Assembly (NCBI GenBank): GCA_040905025.1
Contig: JBBDSJ010000148.1
Location: 5,854-69,853 of the forward strand
Direction of reading: 5' to 3'
Length of the DNA stretch: 64,000 nt
Origin: JBBDSJ01 sp040905025
GTDB lineage: Bacteria; Pseudomonadota; Gammaproteobacteria; Methylohalomonadales; Methylohalomonadaceae
A program made the position numbers and the translations under genes. The notes under the pieces were generated by a model. The model saw only the letters and a list, made by a program, of their open reading frames with translations. It made no database searches and was not told the origin of the DNA. Within the stretch, counting starts at the first letter, position 1. Each line of letters starts with the position of its first letter. Shown piece after piece: positions 25,737-34,595 of the stretch.

Positions 25737-26564
25737 CTAAGCATGCGCACTTCTCGCTGTGGGGAACGGAATCGTAATACCTGCAGTTTTCAGGTCTGTG
25801 AATACCCGGTTGTTGACAGCATACTGTGTCTGAAAAGCAAGTTTGGTCGGCGCCCAGTAGCGATAACCAATATCAATAGATGAATCACCGAAAGCTTCTA
25901 TGCCCACCTGCGGCTGTGGATCGTTAACGACGGCAGCATTGTCCTCGAGCACTGTGTTAATCACATTGATTGCTGTGTCAGGATCATTGCCATAGCTGAT
26001 ACCGACAGACGATTCAATCAATAGCCCGCTGCGGGTGTTATGCAAAATCTCGCCGATAATATGCCGGTTGGGTACGAGAATCGTTTCGCCATCCTCGTTG
26101 GTTAACAATGTGTAGGCCAGCCTGATTTCCTCAACCAGACCGCTGACGCCCTGTATACGAATCGTATCACCGACGACAAAAGGCCGTGTCATAATCAAAG
26201 TAAGGCCGGCACCATAATTGGATAATGATCCCTGTACCGCGAGCGTGGCACCGAAAGCAATAGCACCAACAGCGGCAACAAACGGTGCAATACTGATCCC
26301 AAATTTGTTCAGCGCCAGAATGACAATAAACACCAGCACGACAGTACGGGCAATGTTTGCCAGGAACTTCGCCAGTGTAATGTCCAATCCTGTACGCTGG
26401 CAGATTTTCAATGCAACTATGCCGGCCCGGTTTGATAACCACCAGCCAATCAGCAGAATGATTATGGCGCCGAAAATCTGGAAACCGTACGTTATCAAAA
26501 ACTCGCTTGCTGTTTCCCAGACGCTACCCAAGTATGCGAGATCGTCTTCCAATACGTCATTCAT
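25737..26564 (-). CDS. Small-conductance mechanosensitive channel (MscS family)
   Basis: A 275-residue inner-membrane channel that opens under membrane tension to release solutes. Three hydrophobic segments precede the pore helix FGATLAVQGSLSNYGAGLTLIMTRPF (about residues 103-128), shown here to mark the Ala/Gly packing of TM3. The beta domain VVGDTIRIQGVSGLVEEI and ILVPNRHIIGEILHN follow. Length matches MscS of E. coli. It sits between the patatin pseudogene (convergent) and tupC (same strand, 25 bp upstream), so it may be read from the tup promoter. Confidence 0.93.
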   Translation of the reverse strand: MNDVLEDDLAYLGSVWETASEFLITYGFQIFGAIIILLIGWWLSNRAGIVALKICQRTGLDITLAKFLANIARTVVLVFIVILALNKFGISIAPFVAAVGAIAFGATLAVQGSLSNYGAGLTLIMTRPFVVGDTIRIQGVSGLVEEIRLAYTLLTNEDGETILVPNRHIIGEILHNTRSGLLIESSVGISYGNDPDTAINVINTVLEDNAAVVNDPQPQVGIEAFGDSSIDIGYRYWAPTKLAFQTQYAVNNRVFTDLKTAGITIPFPTARSAHA

Positions 26565-26588
26565 ATTTCACCTTACAAGATAGCGTAT

Positions 26589-27587
26589 TCAAAACACCGT
26601 AACAGCGCTTGATTTAAAACTCATATATACCTCTTCACCGAGATGCAGTTGCAACTCTGCCAATGCCTGTCGGGTAATAATTACCTGGAACAACTCCCCC
26701 GCCTGCACACTGACCCGGACCTGACCATGGCTTTCATGCAAGCCGGTTATACGCCCGGACAAACTGTTGCGCATACTCGACTCAAGTGGAGCACGTGACA
26801 GTGCGATCTGGTTTGCCGCAACTGCCAGATGTTCACCGGGCGGTGTTTCCGCTGCGACATGAATAATAATCCTGCCGGTATCAAATTCAGCACACGAACT
26901 GTCAAGGCAGCCCTGAAAATGATTAACAAGCGATGTCGGCGCCAGCCGGCCATTGAGCAGGGTCAGTATCTCGTCTGCAAGGGCGGTAGCGCGAAGCTGA
27001 TCATGGCTTGAAAAAATGATCGTCTGGGCGCGGTTTTCGCGAATAGTCATGATGAGTTGCTCAAACTCATGCACGATCGTTTTATCGAGATAGGTAAACG
27101 GCTCATCAAACAGCAATACTTCCGGTTCCAGCACCAGCGCCCGCGCCAGTGCGACTTTTTGCGCCTCACCACCGGACAACAACTGCGCCGGCCGCGTTGC
27201 CAGTGCGGCGATATTCAGCTGTTCCATTACAGTGAGTGCCAGTACCCGGCGCTGCGCGGCGGGCATGCCGCGCAGCTTCAAACCGATTTCGATATTCGCG
27301 GCCACACTCATATGCAGCAGGTAGGGATTCTGCGGTACCAGTGCCACCCGCCGACGCACTGGCAGCAGTTCGTTCATATCCACTGCCTGGTCCTGAAACC
27401 GGATTTCACCGCGGCCGGGTGCAACCGCAAATGCGAGCATTTGCAACAAGGTGGATTTACCGGCGCCATTCGGTCCGATCAATGCGGTCACCCTGTTGGC
27501 AGGAATGTTCAATGCGTCAATATGCAGGGCCGGAGCAGTACTGCCCGGGTAGTAATGCTGAACCGCAGCGAGTGAATACGCCTGCAT
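26589..27587 (-). CDS. tupC: ABC transporter ATPase with TOBE domain, tungstate type
   Basis: A 332-residue ATPase powering oxyanion uptake. Walker A GPNGAGKST (about residues 37-45), signature LLSGGEAQKVALARAL, Walker B VLLFDEPFTYLD and the switch His in IFSSHD are all present. The last 65 residues (from SGRITGLHESHGQVRVSV) form a TOBE-like domain, common in molybdate/tungstate transporters, where it binds the oxyanion and can regulate transport. The start overlaps the tupB stop by one base (TGATG). Tungstate is preferred from the TupB partner type; molybdate, needed by the nitrate reductase, is possible. Confidence 0.83.
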   Translation of the reverse strand: MQAYSLAAVQHYYPGSTAPALHIDALNIPANRVTALIGPNGAGKSTLLQMLAFAVAPGRGEIRFQDQAVDMNELLPVRRRVALVPQNPYLLHMSVAANIEIGLKLRGMPAAQRRVLALTVMEQLNIAALATRPAQLLSGGEAQKVALARALVLEPEVLLFDEPFTYLDKTIVHEFEQLIMTIRENRAQTIIFSSHDQLRATALADEILTLLNGRLAPTSLVNHFQGCLDSSCAEFDTGRIIIHVAAETPPGEHLAVAANQIALSRAPLESSMRNSLSGRITGLHESHGQVRVSVQAGELFQVIITRQALAELQLHLGEEVYMSFKSSAVTVF

Positions 27588-28297
27588 CAGTGCCGTCCCA
27601 GCATCAATGCATCGGAATGTTGAAACCGGTACAAGACTGCATTGACCACAAACGCCGTCAGCAACAGCAGCAAACCCAGTGCCAGTGCAAATTCAAACTC
27701 ACCCTTGCTGGTTTCCAGAGCAATGGCTGTGGTCATGGTGCGGGTGAAACCCTCAATATTGCCGCCAAGCATCATGGCAACACCGACTTCACCGATGGCC
27801 CGGCCAAAGCCCATCACCACAGCAGCCAGCAAACCGAAGCGCAGTTCACGCAAATATACAAGGTTACGCTGCCAGCGGGTCGCACCGAGCAGCCGGCAGG
27901 TCAAGCCAAGCCGCGGATCAGCAGCGTTGACAGCAACGATGGACAAGTTCCAGATAATCGGAACCACCAGAATCGCCTGACCGATAATCATGGCCTGTGG
28001 GGTATAAAGCAGTCCCCAGTCACCGAATACACCCTGCCGGCTGAGTAATCCGTAGAGCAACAGACCAACGACAACCGTTGGCAATGCCATCAGGGTGTTC
28101 AGTAGCTGTTGCAGGACATGCTTGCCGGGGAAGTTATGCAGTGCGACCAGTAAGCCCAGCGGCACACCGAACAGGGCGGCGATGGTCGTCGCCGCCAGAC
28201 CGATGCTGATTGAGGTCCATACAACCTGATAGACTCCCGGGTCGAAACTCAGAATCAGCCCCAGAGCGGCAGACAGGGCGCTGAGAAAATAATCCAT
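27587..28297 (-). CDS. tupB: ABC transporter permease, tungstate type
   Basis: A 236-residue inner-membrane permease with five to six hydrophobic segments. Its coupling region reads GRAIGEVGVAMMLGGNIEGF with TRTMTTAIALETSKGEF, characteristic of TupB/WtpB-like oxyanion permeases. It is the first gene of a two-gene unit with tupC. The periplasmic binding protein (TupA) normally precedes it but is absent; the upstream neighbour is miaB on the other strand. A perfect palindrome lies 3 bp before the ATG, where a ribosome-binding site would be expected; none is visible. Confidence 0.85.
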   Translation of the reverse strand: MDYFLSALSAALGLILSFDPGVYQVVWTSISIGLAATTIAALFGVPLGLLVALHNFPGKHVLQQLLNTLMALPTVVVGLLLYGLLSRQGVFGDWGLLYTPQAMIIGQAILVVPIIWNLSIVAVNAADPRLGLTCRLLGATRWQRNLVYLRELRFGLLAAVVMGFGRAIGEVGVAMMLGGNIEGFTRTMTTAIALETSKGEFEFALALGLLLLLTAFVVNAVLYRFQHSDALMLGRH

Positions 28298-28299
28298 AT

Positions 28300-28313
28300 A
28301 GTAAGTGCTTACT
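28300..28313 (-). promoter_or_regulatory. Palindrome AGTAAG-N2-CTTACT before tupB
   Basis: Perfect 6-bp arms around TG, ending 3 bp before the tupB start codon. It could be an operator for a dimeric regulator or part of a short leader. No Shine-Dalgarno site is seen in its place. Confidence 0.45.
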
Positions 28314-28469
28314 TATTTAAAAGGATTGACATGCAAGGGCCGCTAGAATACCTGATTCGGCACGCTGCCAACAGATTCGGGCACAATCGCCGCACTGAGG
28401 TGGTGAAGCGGCCGGGACTCAACATATAATGACCAGTCCATTTTAGCTGCATAGCCACACAGGCACTTT

Positions 28470-29846
28470 GTGACCCAAAAGCTGTACATCAAAACTTACG
28501 GTTGCCAGATGAACGAGTACGATTCCGCGCGCATGCGCGACGTACTCGCTGCCAGTCACGGCCTTACCGAAACTGATGATCCGGCCGAAGCCTCGGTCAT
28601 CCTGTTAAATACCTGCTCAATTCGCGAGAAAGCCCAGGAAAAAGTGTTTTCCCAGCTCGGCCACTGGCGCGACTGGAAACTGGCCAGGCCGGATCTGGTC
28701 ATCGGTGTCGGTGGCTGCGTGGCCAGTCAGGAAGGCGACGCCATCGTCAAGCGCGCACCATTCGTTGATCTCGTCTTTGGACCACAAACCCTGCATCGCC
28801 TGCCGGCAATGATTGAAGCGGCCCGTCAGACACGTCAGCCGCAAGTCGATATCAGCTTCCCGGAAATAGAAAAATTTGATTTCCTGCCGCAACCGCGCGC
28901 CGAGGGTCCGACGGCTTTCGTTTCCATCATGGAAGGTTGCAGCAAGTACTGCACTTTCTGCGTTGTACCCTACACTCGCGGCGAAGAAGTCAGCCGGCCT
29001 TTTGATGATGTCATTACGGAAGTCGTCGAACTCGCCGAGCAGGGTGTGCGTGAGATCAATCTCCTCGGCCAGAATGTCAACGCCTATCGCGGTCAGATGC
29101 ACGATGGCCAGGTGGCTGATCTGGCAGTTCTGATCGAATATGTTGCCGCCGTTGATGGTATTGAGCGTATCCGCTTCACCACTTCACACCCGACTGAATT
29201 CAGCGACCGGCTTATTGATGTTTACGCCAGGGTGCCGGAACTCGTCAGCCATTTACATCTGCCGGTTCAAAGCGGCTCGGATCGGATCCTGGCCTTGATG
29301 AAACGTGGCCATACGACACTTGAATACAAACAAAAAATCCGGCGACTGAAAAAAATACGCCCGGATCTCAGCATGTCATCCGATTTTATTGTTGGCTTCC
29401 CGGGTGAAACCGATGCCGACTTTGAAGCAACAATGAATCTGATCGCCGATATCGGCTATGACTTGTCATTCAGTTTTATCTATAGCCGCCGACCGGGTAC
29501 ACCGGCCGCGAGTTATGAAGATGATGTGCCAATGGATGTGAAAAAACAGCGCCTGCATATTCTGCAAAACCGCATTAATCAACAAACGGCTGCTATAAGC
29601 ACAGCCATGGTTGGCAGTTTACAGCGTATCCTGGTTGAAGGACCGTCACGCAAGGATCCGGATCAGTTAAGCGGTCGCACTGAAAATAACCGGGTGGTGA
29701 ATTTTGACGGACCGGTGCAGTTGATCGGAAAGTTTGCCGATGTCCGGATCACCGAGGCCTTGCCGAACAGCTTGCGTGGCCGCTGGTTATCGACACCAGC
29801 ACTGTCAGCCAACACCAGCAATGTGACCGAGTCAGCCCATGTCTGA
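28470..29846 (+). CDS. miaB: tRNA-2-methylthio-N6-dimethylallyladenosine synthase
   Basis: A 458-residue radical-SAM methylthiotransferase that adds a methylthio group to i6A37 of tRNAs. The N-terminal UPF0004 domain holds the first cluster's cysteines (YGCQMNEYDS, NTCSIREKA, GGCVASQEG). The radical-SAM motif CSKYCTFCVVPYTRG is at about residues 154-168. A C-terminal TRAM domain follows (about 375-440). The start is GTG. It is the first gene of the conserved miaB-phoH-ybeY-corC-lnt block, 55 bp before phoH. Confidence 0.96.
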   Translation: MTQKLYIKTYGCQMNEYDSARMRDVLAASHGLTETDDPAEASVILLNTCSIREKAQEKVFSQLGHWRDWKLARPDLVIGVGGCVASQEGDAIVKRAPFVDLVFGPQTLHRLPAMIEAARQTRQPQVDISFPEIEKFDFLPQPRAEGPTAFVSIMEGCSKYCTFCVVPYTRGEEVSRPFDDVITEVVELAEQGVREINLLGQNVNAYRGQMHDGQVADLAVLIEYVAAVDGIERIRFTTSHPTEFSDRLIDVYARVPELVSHLHLPVQSGSDRILALMKRGHTTLEYKQKIRRLKKIRPDLSMSSDFIVGFPGETDADFEATMNLIADIGYDLSFSFIYSRRPGTPAASYEDDVPMDVKKQRLHILQNRINQQTAAISTAMVGSLQRILVEGPSRKDPDQLSGRTENNRVVNFDGPVQLIGKFADVRITEALPNSLRGRWLSTPALSANTSNVTESAHV

Positions 29847-29901
29847 ACCTGGATCGTGTCAATACATGTTGCTGCAGTATAATGATGAGTGTCACTGATT
29901 C

Positions 29902-30903
29902 ATGGCTGATGTCATGAGCACTGCAAGCCTGCCGTTCAAGCAGAATATCCTGCTTGAACCTTCTGATAATCAGCGTCTGGCCAATCTCTGTGGCCCGCTG
30001 GATCAACACCTGCGCCAGCTTGAACGGCGTCTGGGCATTGAAATCAATAATCGTGGTAATAATTTCCAGCTCATCGGCACTGAAGATGCTGTACACCTTG
30101 CTATCCAGCTACTGCACGAACTCTATACGGTAACGGCGACCGAGTCGTTGTCACCGGCCAGAGTACATTTATTCATGCAGACAGCAGGTGTTGATTCAGA
30201 GCATACCAATAAAGATAGTGACGACAGCGTTATCAGCATCAAAACCCGGGGTGGCATTGTCCGCGGGCGTGGTTCCAATCAGCGCCAGTATATCGACGCC
30301 ATCATGGCGCATGATGTTAACTTCGGCATTGGCCCGGCAGGTACCGGTAAAACCTACCTTGCTGTCGCTTGTGCCGTAGCGGCGCTTGAGCAATCACGCG
30401 CCCGGCGTATCGTTCTGGTACGGCCTGCTGTCGAGGCCGGTGAACGACTTGGCTTTCTGCCCGGGGATATGGTTGCCAAGGTCGATCCCTATTTACGGCC
30501 ATTGTATGACGCATTATATGAAATGCTGGGTTTTGAACAGGTAGCCAAGTATATTGAGCGCAACGTTATCGAAGTAGCACCACTGGCATTCATGCGTGGC
30601 CGCACGTTGAATGAATCGTTCTGTATTCTTGATGAAGCACAGAATACAACGGTCGAACAAATGAAAATGTTTCTGACGCGTATCGGTTTCGGATCAACTG
30701 CCGTTATCACCGGTGATATCACACAGGTTGATCTGCCGCGCGGCAAGCTTTCCGGCCTGCGCCATGTCATCGATATCCTGAAAGATGAGCCCGGCATCAG
30801 TTTTACCTTTTTCAACTCTCGTGATGTCGTTCGCCATCCGCTGGTGGCACGGATACTGGATGCCTATCAACGCCATGACCAGTCAGATATTGACCCCGTC
30901 TAG
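29902..30903 (+). CDS. ybeZ: PhoH family ATPase (YbeZ)
   Basis: A 333-residue cytoplasmic ATPase of the PhoH/YbeZ family that works with YbeY in ribosome quality control and rRNA maturation. A short KH-like N-terminal region (EIEINNRGNNFQLIG) precedes the P-loop GPAGTGKTYLA (about residues 149-159) and the Walker B region FCILDEAQNTT. RNA-helicase-like residues (TRIGFGSTAVITGD) follow. It ends 6 bp before ybeY, which fits the known functional partnership. Confidence 0.94.
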   Translation: MADVMSTASLPFKQNILLEPSDNQRLANLCGPLDQHLRQLERRLGIEINNRGNNFQLIGTEDAVHLAIQLLHELYTVTATESLSPARVHLFMQTAGVDSEHTNKDSDDSVISIKTRGGIVRGRGSNQRQYIDAIMAHDVNFGIGPAGTGKTYLAVACAVAALEQSRARRIVLVRPAVEAGERLGFLPGDMVAKVDPYLRPLYDALYEMLGFEQVAKYIERNVIEVAPLAFMRGRTLNESFCILDEAQNTTVEQMKMFLTRIGFGSTAVITGDITQVDLPRGKLSGLRHVIDILKDEPGISFTFFNSRDVVRHPLVARILDAYQRHDQSDIDPV

Positions 30904-30909
30904 CCGGCC

Positions 30910-31383
30910 ATGAGTGATGGATTATCCGGCGCTGAAATTACTGTCCAGTTTGCCACGCGCAAACCGGCAGTGCCGCGCGCGGCGGAGTTACGTGCCTGGG
31001 CCAAAGCCGCGCTGGCCGGACATGGCACAGATAATAATGATCCGGTTCAGCTCGCTATACGTATCGTCGGTGAAACTGAAGGCACCCAACTGAATGAGCA
31101 CTGGCGTGGCAAGCAGGGACCTACCAATGTATTGTCGTTTCCAGTGACTGATCTGGAACATATTGCACCGGGATTGATCGGTGATATTGTTATTTGCGCA
31201 CCGGTTGTTGCCCGCGAAGCAGTTGCACAGGGCAAGGATCTATCTGCTCACTGGGCGCATATGATAATTCATGGCACATTACATTTGCTTGGTTATGACC
31301 ATATCAAGGCCGATCAGGCTGCTGAAATGGAACGGCTTGAAACAAGGATTCTGGAATCACTTGGCTATCCCGATCCCTACTGA
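30910..31383 (+). CDS. ybeY: Endoribonuclease YbeY (16S rRNA 3' maturation)
   Basis: A 157-residue zinc metalloprotein needed for 16S rRNA 3'-end processing and 70S ribosome quality control. The zinc motif H-x3-H-x5-H is intact in MIIHGTLHLLGYDH (about residues 117-130). The conserved NEHWRGKQGPTNVLSFP (about 58-74) is also present. It follows ybeZ by 6 bp and precedes corC by 59 bp. Confidence 0.96.
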   Translation: MSDGLSGAEITVQFATRKPAVPRAAELRAWAKAALAGHGTDNNDPVQLAIRIVGETEGTQLNEHWRGKQGPTNVLSFPVTDLEHIAPGLIGDIVICAPVVAREAVAQGKDLSAHWAHMIIHGTLHLLGYDHIKADQAAEMERLETRILESLGYPDPY

Positions 31384-31442
31384 ACAAACCCGATGATTAA
31401 ATTCACATTAAACGCTTTTATCCGGAACAGTTACCAATCCAT

Positions 31443-32336
31443 ATGAAGGAATCCGCCGAGAAAGACAATGACCTTATGGGCTCATCCGGCAGCACTGCCG
31501 GTAGCCGTTCATGGTTTGAGCGTCTGACAAAATTCATAAGCAGTGAGCCGCGTAATCGCCAGGCCTTACTGGAATTGTTACGCGAATGTGAAGAACGTAA
31601 TGTTCTTGACCCGGATTCACTCGCCATGATCGAAGGCGCATTGCTTGTTTCCGAGTTACAGGTACGTGACATCATGATTCCACGTGTACAAATGACCGTA
31701 ATCAACTATAACGATTCATTCAAGGCTATTCATGCGAACGTGATTGAGTCCGGCCATTCACGCTTTCCGGTAGTTGGCGATGATACCGATGAAGTCATGG
31801 GAATATTGCTGGCCAAGGATTTACTCGCCTATGTTGCTGATATGGACAGCTCGAAATTTGATATCAAGGATGTCATGCGGCCGGCGATTTATGTGCCCGA
31901 GAGTAAACGCCTGAATGTGCTGTTACGTGAATTTCGTGCCAGCCGCAACCATATGGCCATGGTCGTTGATGAATACAGTAATGTTGCCGGTCTCGTCACG
32001 ATAGAAGATGTGATTGAAGAGATTGTTGGCAATATCGAGGACGAACATGATATCGACGAAGAGAACATGATCCGTCAGCATGGCCTGGATCGATACAGTG
32101 TGCAGGCACTAACGCCGATTGAAGATTTCAATGAATATTTCGGCACTGATTTAAGTGATGAAGAATATGACACCATCGGCGGACTGCTAATGAATGCATT
32201 CGGGCATTTGCCACAACGTGGCGAGACTATCGATTTCAGCGGATTTAATATTAAAGTCTTGCGTGCAGATCGCCGCCGCATCCACCTGCTCAGGTTTACC
32301 CGTTATCCAGCCGCATCTGATACGCAAACTGAATAA
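31443..32336 (+). CDS. corC: CorC/YbeX family CBS-domain protein
   Basis: A 297-residue soluble protein with two CBS domains (IMIPRVQMTVINYNDS at about residues 77-92 and VMRPAIYVPES at about 144-154) and a C-terminal CorC/HlyC domain (MNAFGHLPQRGETIDF). In E. coli YbeX links to magnesium homeostasis and ribosome metabolism. It lacks membrane segments, unlike the CNNM-type members. Its place between ybeY and lnt is conserved in gammaproteobacteria. Confidence 0.94.
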   Translation: MKESAEKDNDLMGSSGSTAGSRSWFERLTKFISSEPRNRQALLELLRECEERNVLDPDSLAMIEGALLVSELQVRDIMIPRVQMTVINYNDSFKAIHANVIESGHSRFPVVGDDTDEVMGILLAKDLLAYVADMDSSKFDIKDVMRPAIYVPESKRLNVLLREFRASRNHMAMVVDEYSNVAGLVTIEDVIEEIVGNIEDEHDIDEENMIRQHGLDRYSVQALTPIEDFNEYFGTDLSDEEYDTIGGLLMNAFGHLPQRGETIDFSGFNIKVLRADRRRIHLLRFTRYPAASDTQTE

Positions 32337-32464
32337 ACAACACCAGAATAATATGACCATCTGCCGGGTTCCGGCTAATATCCATAATTAAAATATCCGT
32401 AATTAACCAGAGTTTCCTTTTTCTTACTCTACGGTCTGATTAACAGCCGATATAGTCAGCCAGC

Positions 32465-33976
32465 ATGATCAATAATCTGAAATCACCCCGTATGCTGGAC
32501 TTGCTGGCACTGCTCAGTGGCCTGGCCATGCCACTGGCGTTTGCGCCCTATGGCCTGTATCCGCTGGCACTGATATTGCCGGCAGTATTGCTGCTGGTCT
32601 GGCAGCAGGCAAGCCCTGGCAGAGCCTGGCTGCGGGGCTATCTGTTCGGGCTCGGCATGTTCGGTTTTGGACTGCACTGGCTACATATCAGCATCGCCAT
32701 GTTCGGTGGCTCGGGCTTGCTGTTTGCCTGGGCAACCACCCTGCTGCTGGCAGCTGTTTTATCACTATATCCGGCATTTATCGGCTGGCTGCTGAATCGT
32801 TTCTTTGCCCGTGTTTCACTCGCAGGCCGGCTGTTACTGGCCGTGCCCGCGTTGTGGGTGACTGGTGAGTGGATACGCAGTTGGCTGTTCAGTGGATTCC
32901 CGTGGCTGAGTCTCGGCTATAGCCAGATTGATTCTGCCCTTGCTGGTTACGCACCAGTACTGGGCGTATTCGGTATCAGTCTGGTGGTAATCCTGTGCAG
33001 CAGTTTACTTGCTCTCAGCATACTTGCACGGCAACGGTTACAACGTGTTGCTGCAATAGCCGGCATTCTTGTTCTGTTTTTTGCCGGTGCGCTGCTGCTA
33101 AAAATCAACTGGTCAGAGCCCAATGGTCATGGCATCAAGGTTGCTATGGTTCAGGGTGCAGTTGCTCAGGAAGTTAAATGGCAACCTGAACAGTTGCAAC
33201 AAACAATGCGACTTTATCATGATCTGAGCAAACCATACTGGGGCAAGGTTGATCTGGTTATATGGCCGGAAACAGCTATTCCGGCATTTGATTTCCAGCT
33301 TGATAGTTATCTTGATTTTCAGCGCAAATTAGCTGCGGCATCAGATACTATATTAATTCTTGGGCTGGCAACCGGTGATACTGCCAGCCGTCAATACCGT
33401 AACAGCATGCTGTCGCTGGGTATGCATGAAGACATCTATCATAAACGCCATCTGGTACCATTCGGTGAATACTTGCCGCTGAAATTTGTCCTCGACCCGT
33501 TGCTGGAATTTTTGCAGATACCGATGTCGGATTTCTCCCCGGGCGTTGCCGAAAAGCCGCTGCTTGAACTGAATAAATATCAGCTTGGCGTATCTGTCTG
33601 TTACGAGGCTGTGTTTGGGCATGAAGTTATACAGGCCTTGCCGGAAGCTGATATTCTGGTCAACGTCAGCAATGATGCCTGGTTTGGTGATTCCATCGGC
33701 CCGCATCAGCATTTACAGATTGCCCGCATGCGTGCGCTCGAAACCAGTCGATATATGTTACGCGCAACCAATACCGGCATTACTGCCATAGTCGATGCGA
33801 ATGGCAGGGTTGTTGAACAACTGCCACAGTTTGTGCCAGACGCACTGATGGCAGAAGTGAAGCTGCATACGGGTGTGACCCAGTATGCAATAAGTGGTAA
33901 TTATCCGATTATTATCTTGTGTCTGATAATGCTGTTGGTTATAACTGCCTTGCGTAAAAATAGCAGGAGAGCTTGA
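32465..33976 (+). CDS. lnt: Apolipoprotein N-acyltransferase
   Basis: A 503-residue inner-membrane enzyme that adds the third acyl chain to the N-terminal cysteine of lipoproteins. Six to seven N-terminal membrane segments precede a periplasmic nitrilase-like domain with the Glu-Lys-Cys triad: WPETAIPAF, KRHLVPFGEYLP and VSVCYEAVFG. A last membrane segment lies near residues 478-496. The pilus lipoprotein PilP in this window is one likely substrate. It closes the miaB block. Confidence 0.95.
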   Translation: MINNLKSPRMLDLLALLSGLAMPLAFAPYGLYPLALILPAVLLLVWQQASPGRAWLRGYLFGLGMFGFGLHWLHISIAMFGGSGLLFAWATTLLLAAVLSLYPAFIGWLLNRFFARVSLAGRLLLAVPALWVTGEWIRSWLFSGFPWLSLGYSQIDSALAGYAPVLGVFGISLVVILCSSLLALSILARQRLQRVAAIAGILVLFFAGALLLKINWSEPNGHGIKVAMVQGAVAQEVKWQPEQLQQTMRLYHDLSKPYWGKVDLVIWPETAIPAFDFQLDSYLDFQRKLAAASDTILILGLATGDTASRQYRNSMLSLGMHEDIYHKRHLVPFGEYLPLKFVLDPLLEFLQIPMSDFSPGVAEKPLLELNKYQLGVSVCYEAVFGHEVIQALPEADILVNVSNDAWFGDSIGPHQHLQIARMRALETSRYMLRATNTGITAIVDANGRVVEQLPQFVPDALMAEVKLHTGVTQYAISGNYPIIILCLIMLLVITALRKNSRRA

Positions 33977-34010
33977 CCCTGGCAGGCTCCATAACAGCAG
34001 GATATCCATT

Positions 34011-34229
34011 ATGAATATGCTAAAAGTGATTGGTGTTGTCTTGATCGTAGCGGGCGCTGCCGGCCTCGCCTATGGCCAGTTCAGCTATACCAGGGAGACT
34101 CATGATGCTGATCTGGGTCCGCTGCAATTCAGCGTTGAAGAAAAGGAAACCGTTAACGTACCAAAATGGGCGGGGCTCGGGGCAATCGGTCTCGGCGTAG
34201 TACTGTTGGTCGTACGCATCAGGAAATAG
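34011..34229 (+). CDS. Small membrane protein, DUF3185-like
   Basis: A 72-residue protein with two membrane segments (about residues 5-22 and 52-68) joined by a hydrophilic loop (ETHDADLGPLQFSVEEKETVNVP). Similar tiny proteins with a 'THDADLGP ... VNVPKWAGLGAI' pattern recur in Proteobacteria and have no known function. The match is from memory of the pattern. It is 34 bp downstream of lnt, and its ATG follows an AGGATATCC stretch. Confidence 0.7.
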   Translation: MNMLKVIGVVLIVAGAAGLAYGQFSYTRETHDADLGPLQFSVEEKETVNVPKWAGLGAIGLGVVLLVVRIRK

Positions 34230-34595
34230 TCCGTAGTATTACTCCAGACTGTCAGATCTGGCTGCCAAAGCCTTGCTGCCAGAGTCTCCCGGGCCCATTT
34301 TGCCGCACTGCACGAATTTTTTGCTAGGCGATTTGCCCGGGATCGGGTATCCTCTCGCGGTGTTTGTTGTGGCGTAGCCCGGTCTGCGCCTGAGGTTTCC
34401 GGCCTTCCGGCCATTTTTCGGCCCGGAACGTAACTAGCAGCCGCGGCGGTAACAGTTTAACCCCCGCCTCCTCCCGCAAACCTGGCGTGGTCCACCCCGG
34501 TATTTCCCGAGGTCATCCCCGTCTCCATACACCAGATTTTACTGCCTGGACCGGTCTCGTGCTTGATGTGCGAACAGGCGGATTCAGGAGTTATT
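34230..34595. other. Long leader region of the RNA helicase gene
   Basis: 366 bp without a supported gene. A strong stem-loop (TTCCGG at 34397-34402 against CCGGAA at 34423-34428, with further pairs inside) is the main structure. Long structured leaders are known for RNA-helicase and cold-shock genes, so this may be an untranslated leader. I do not see a clear promoter. Confidence 0.4.

Noticed and set aside
27236..28048. 270-codon frame opposite tupB/tupC
   Set aside because: Antisense shadow of two genes with clear motifs; low-complexity Gln/His composition.
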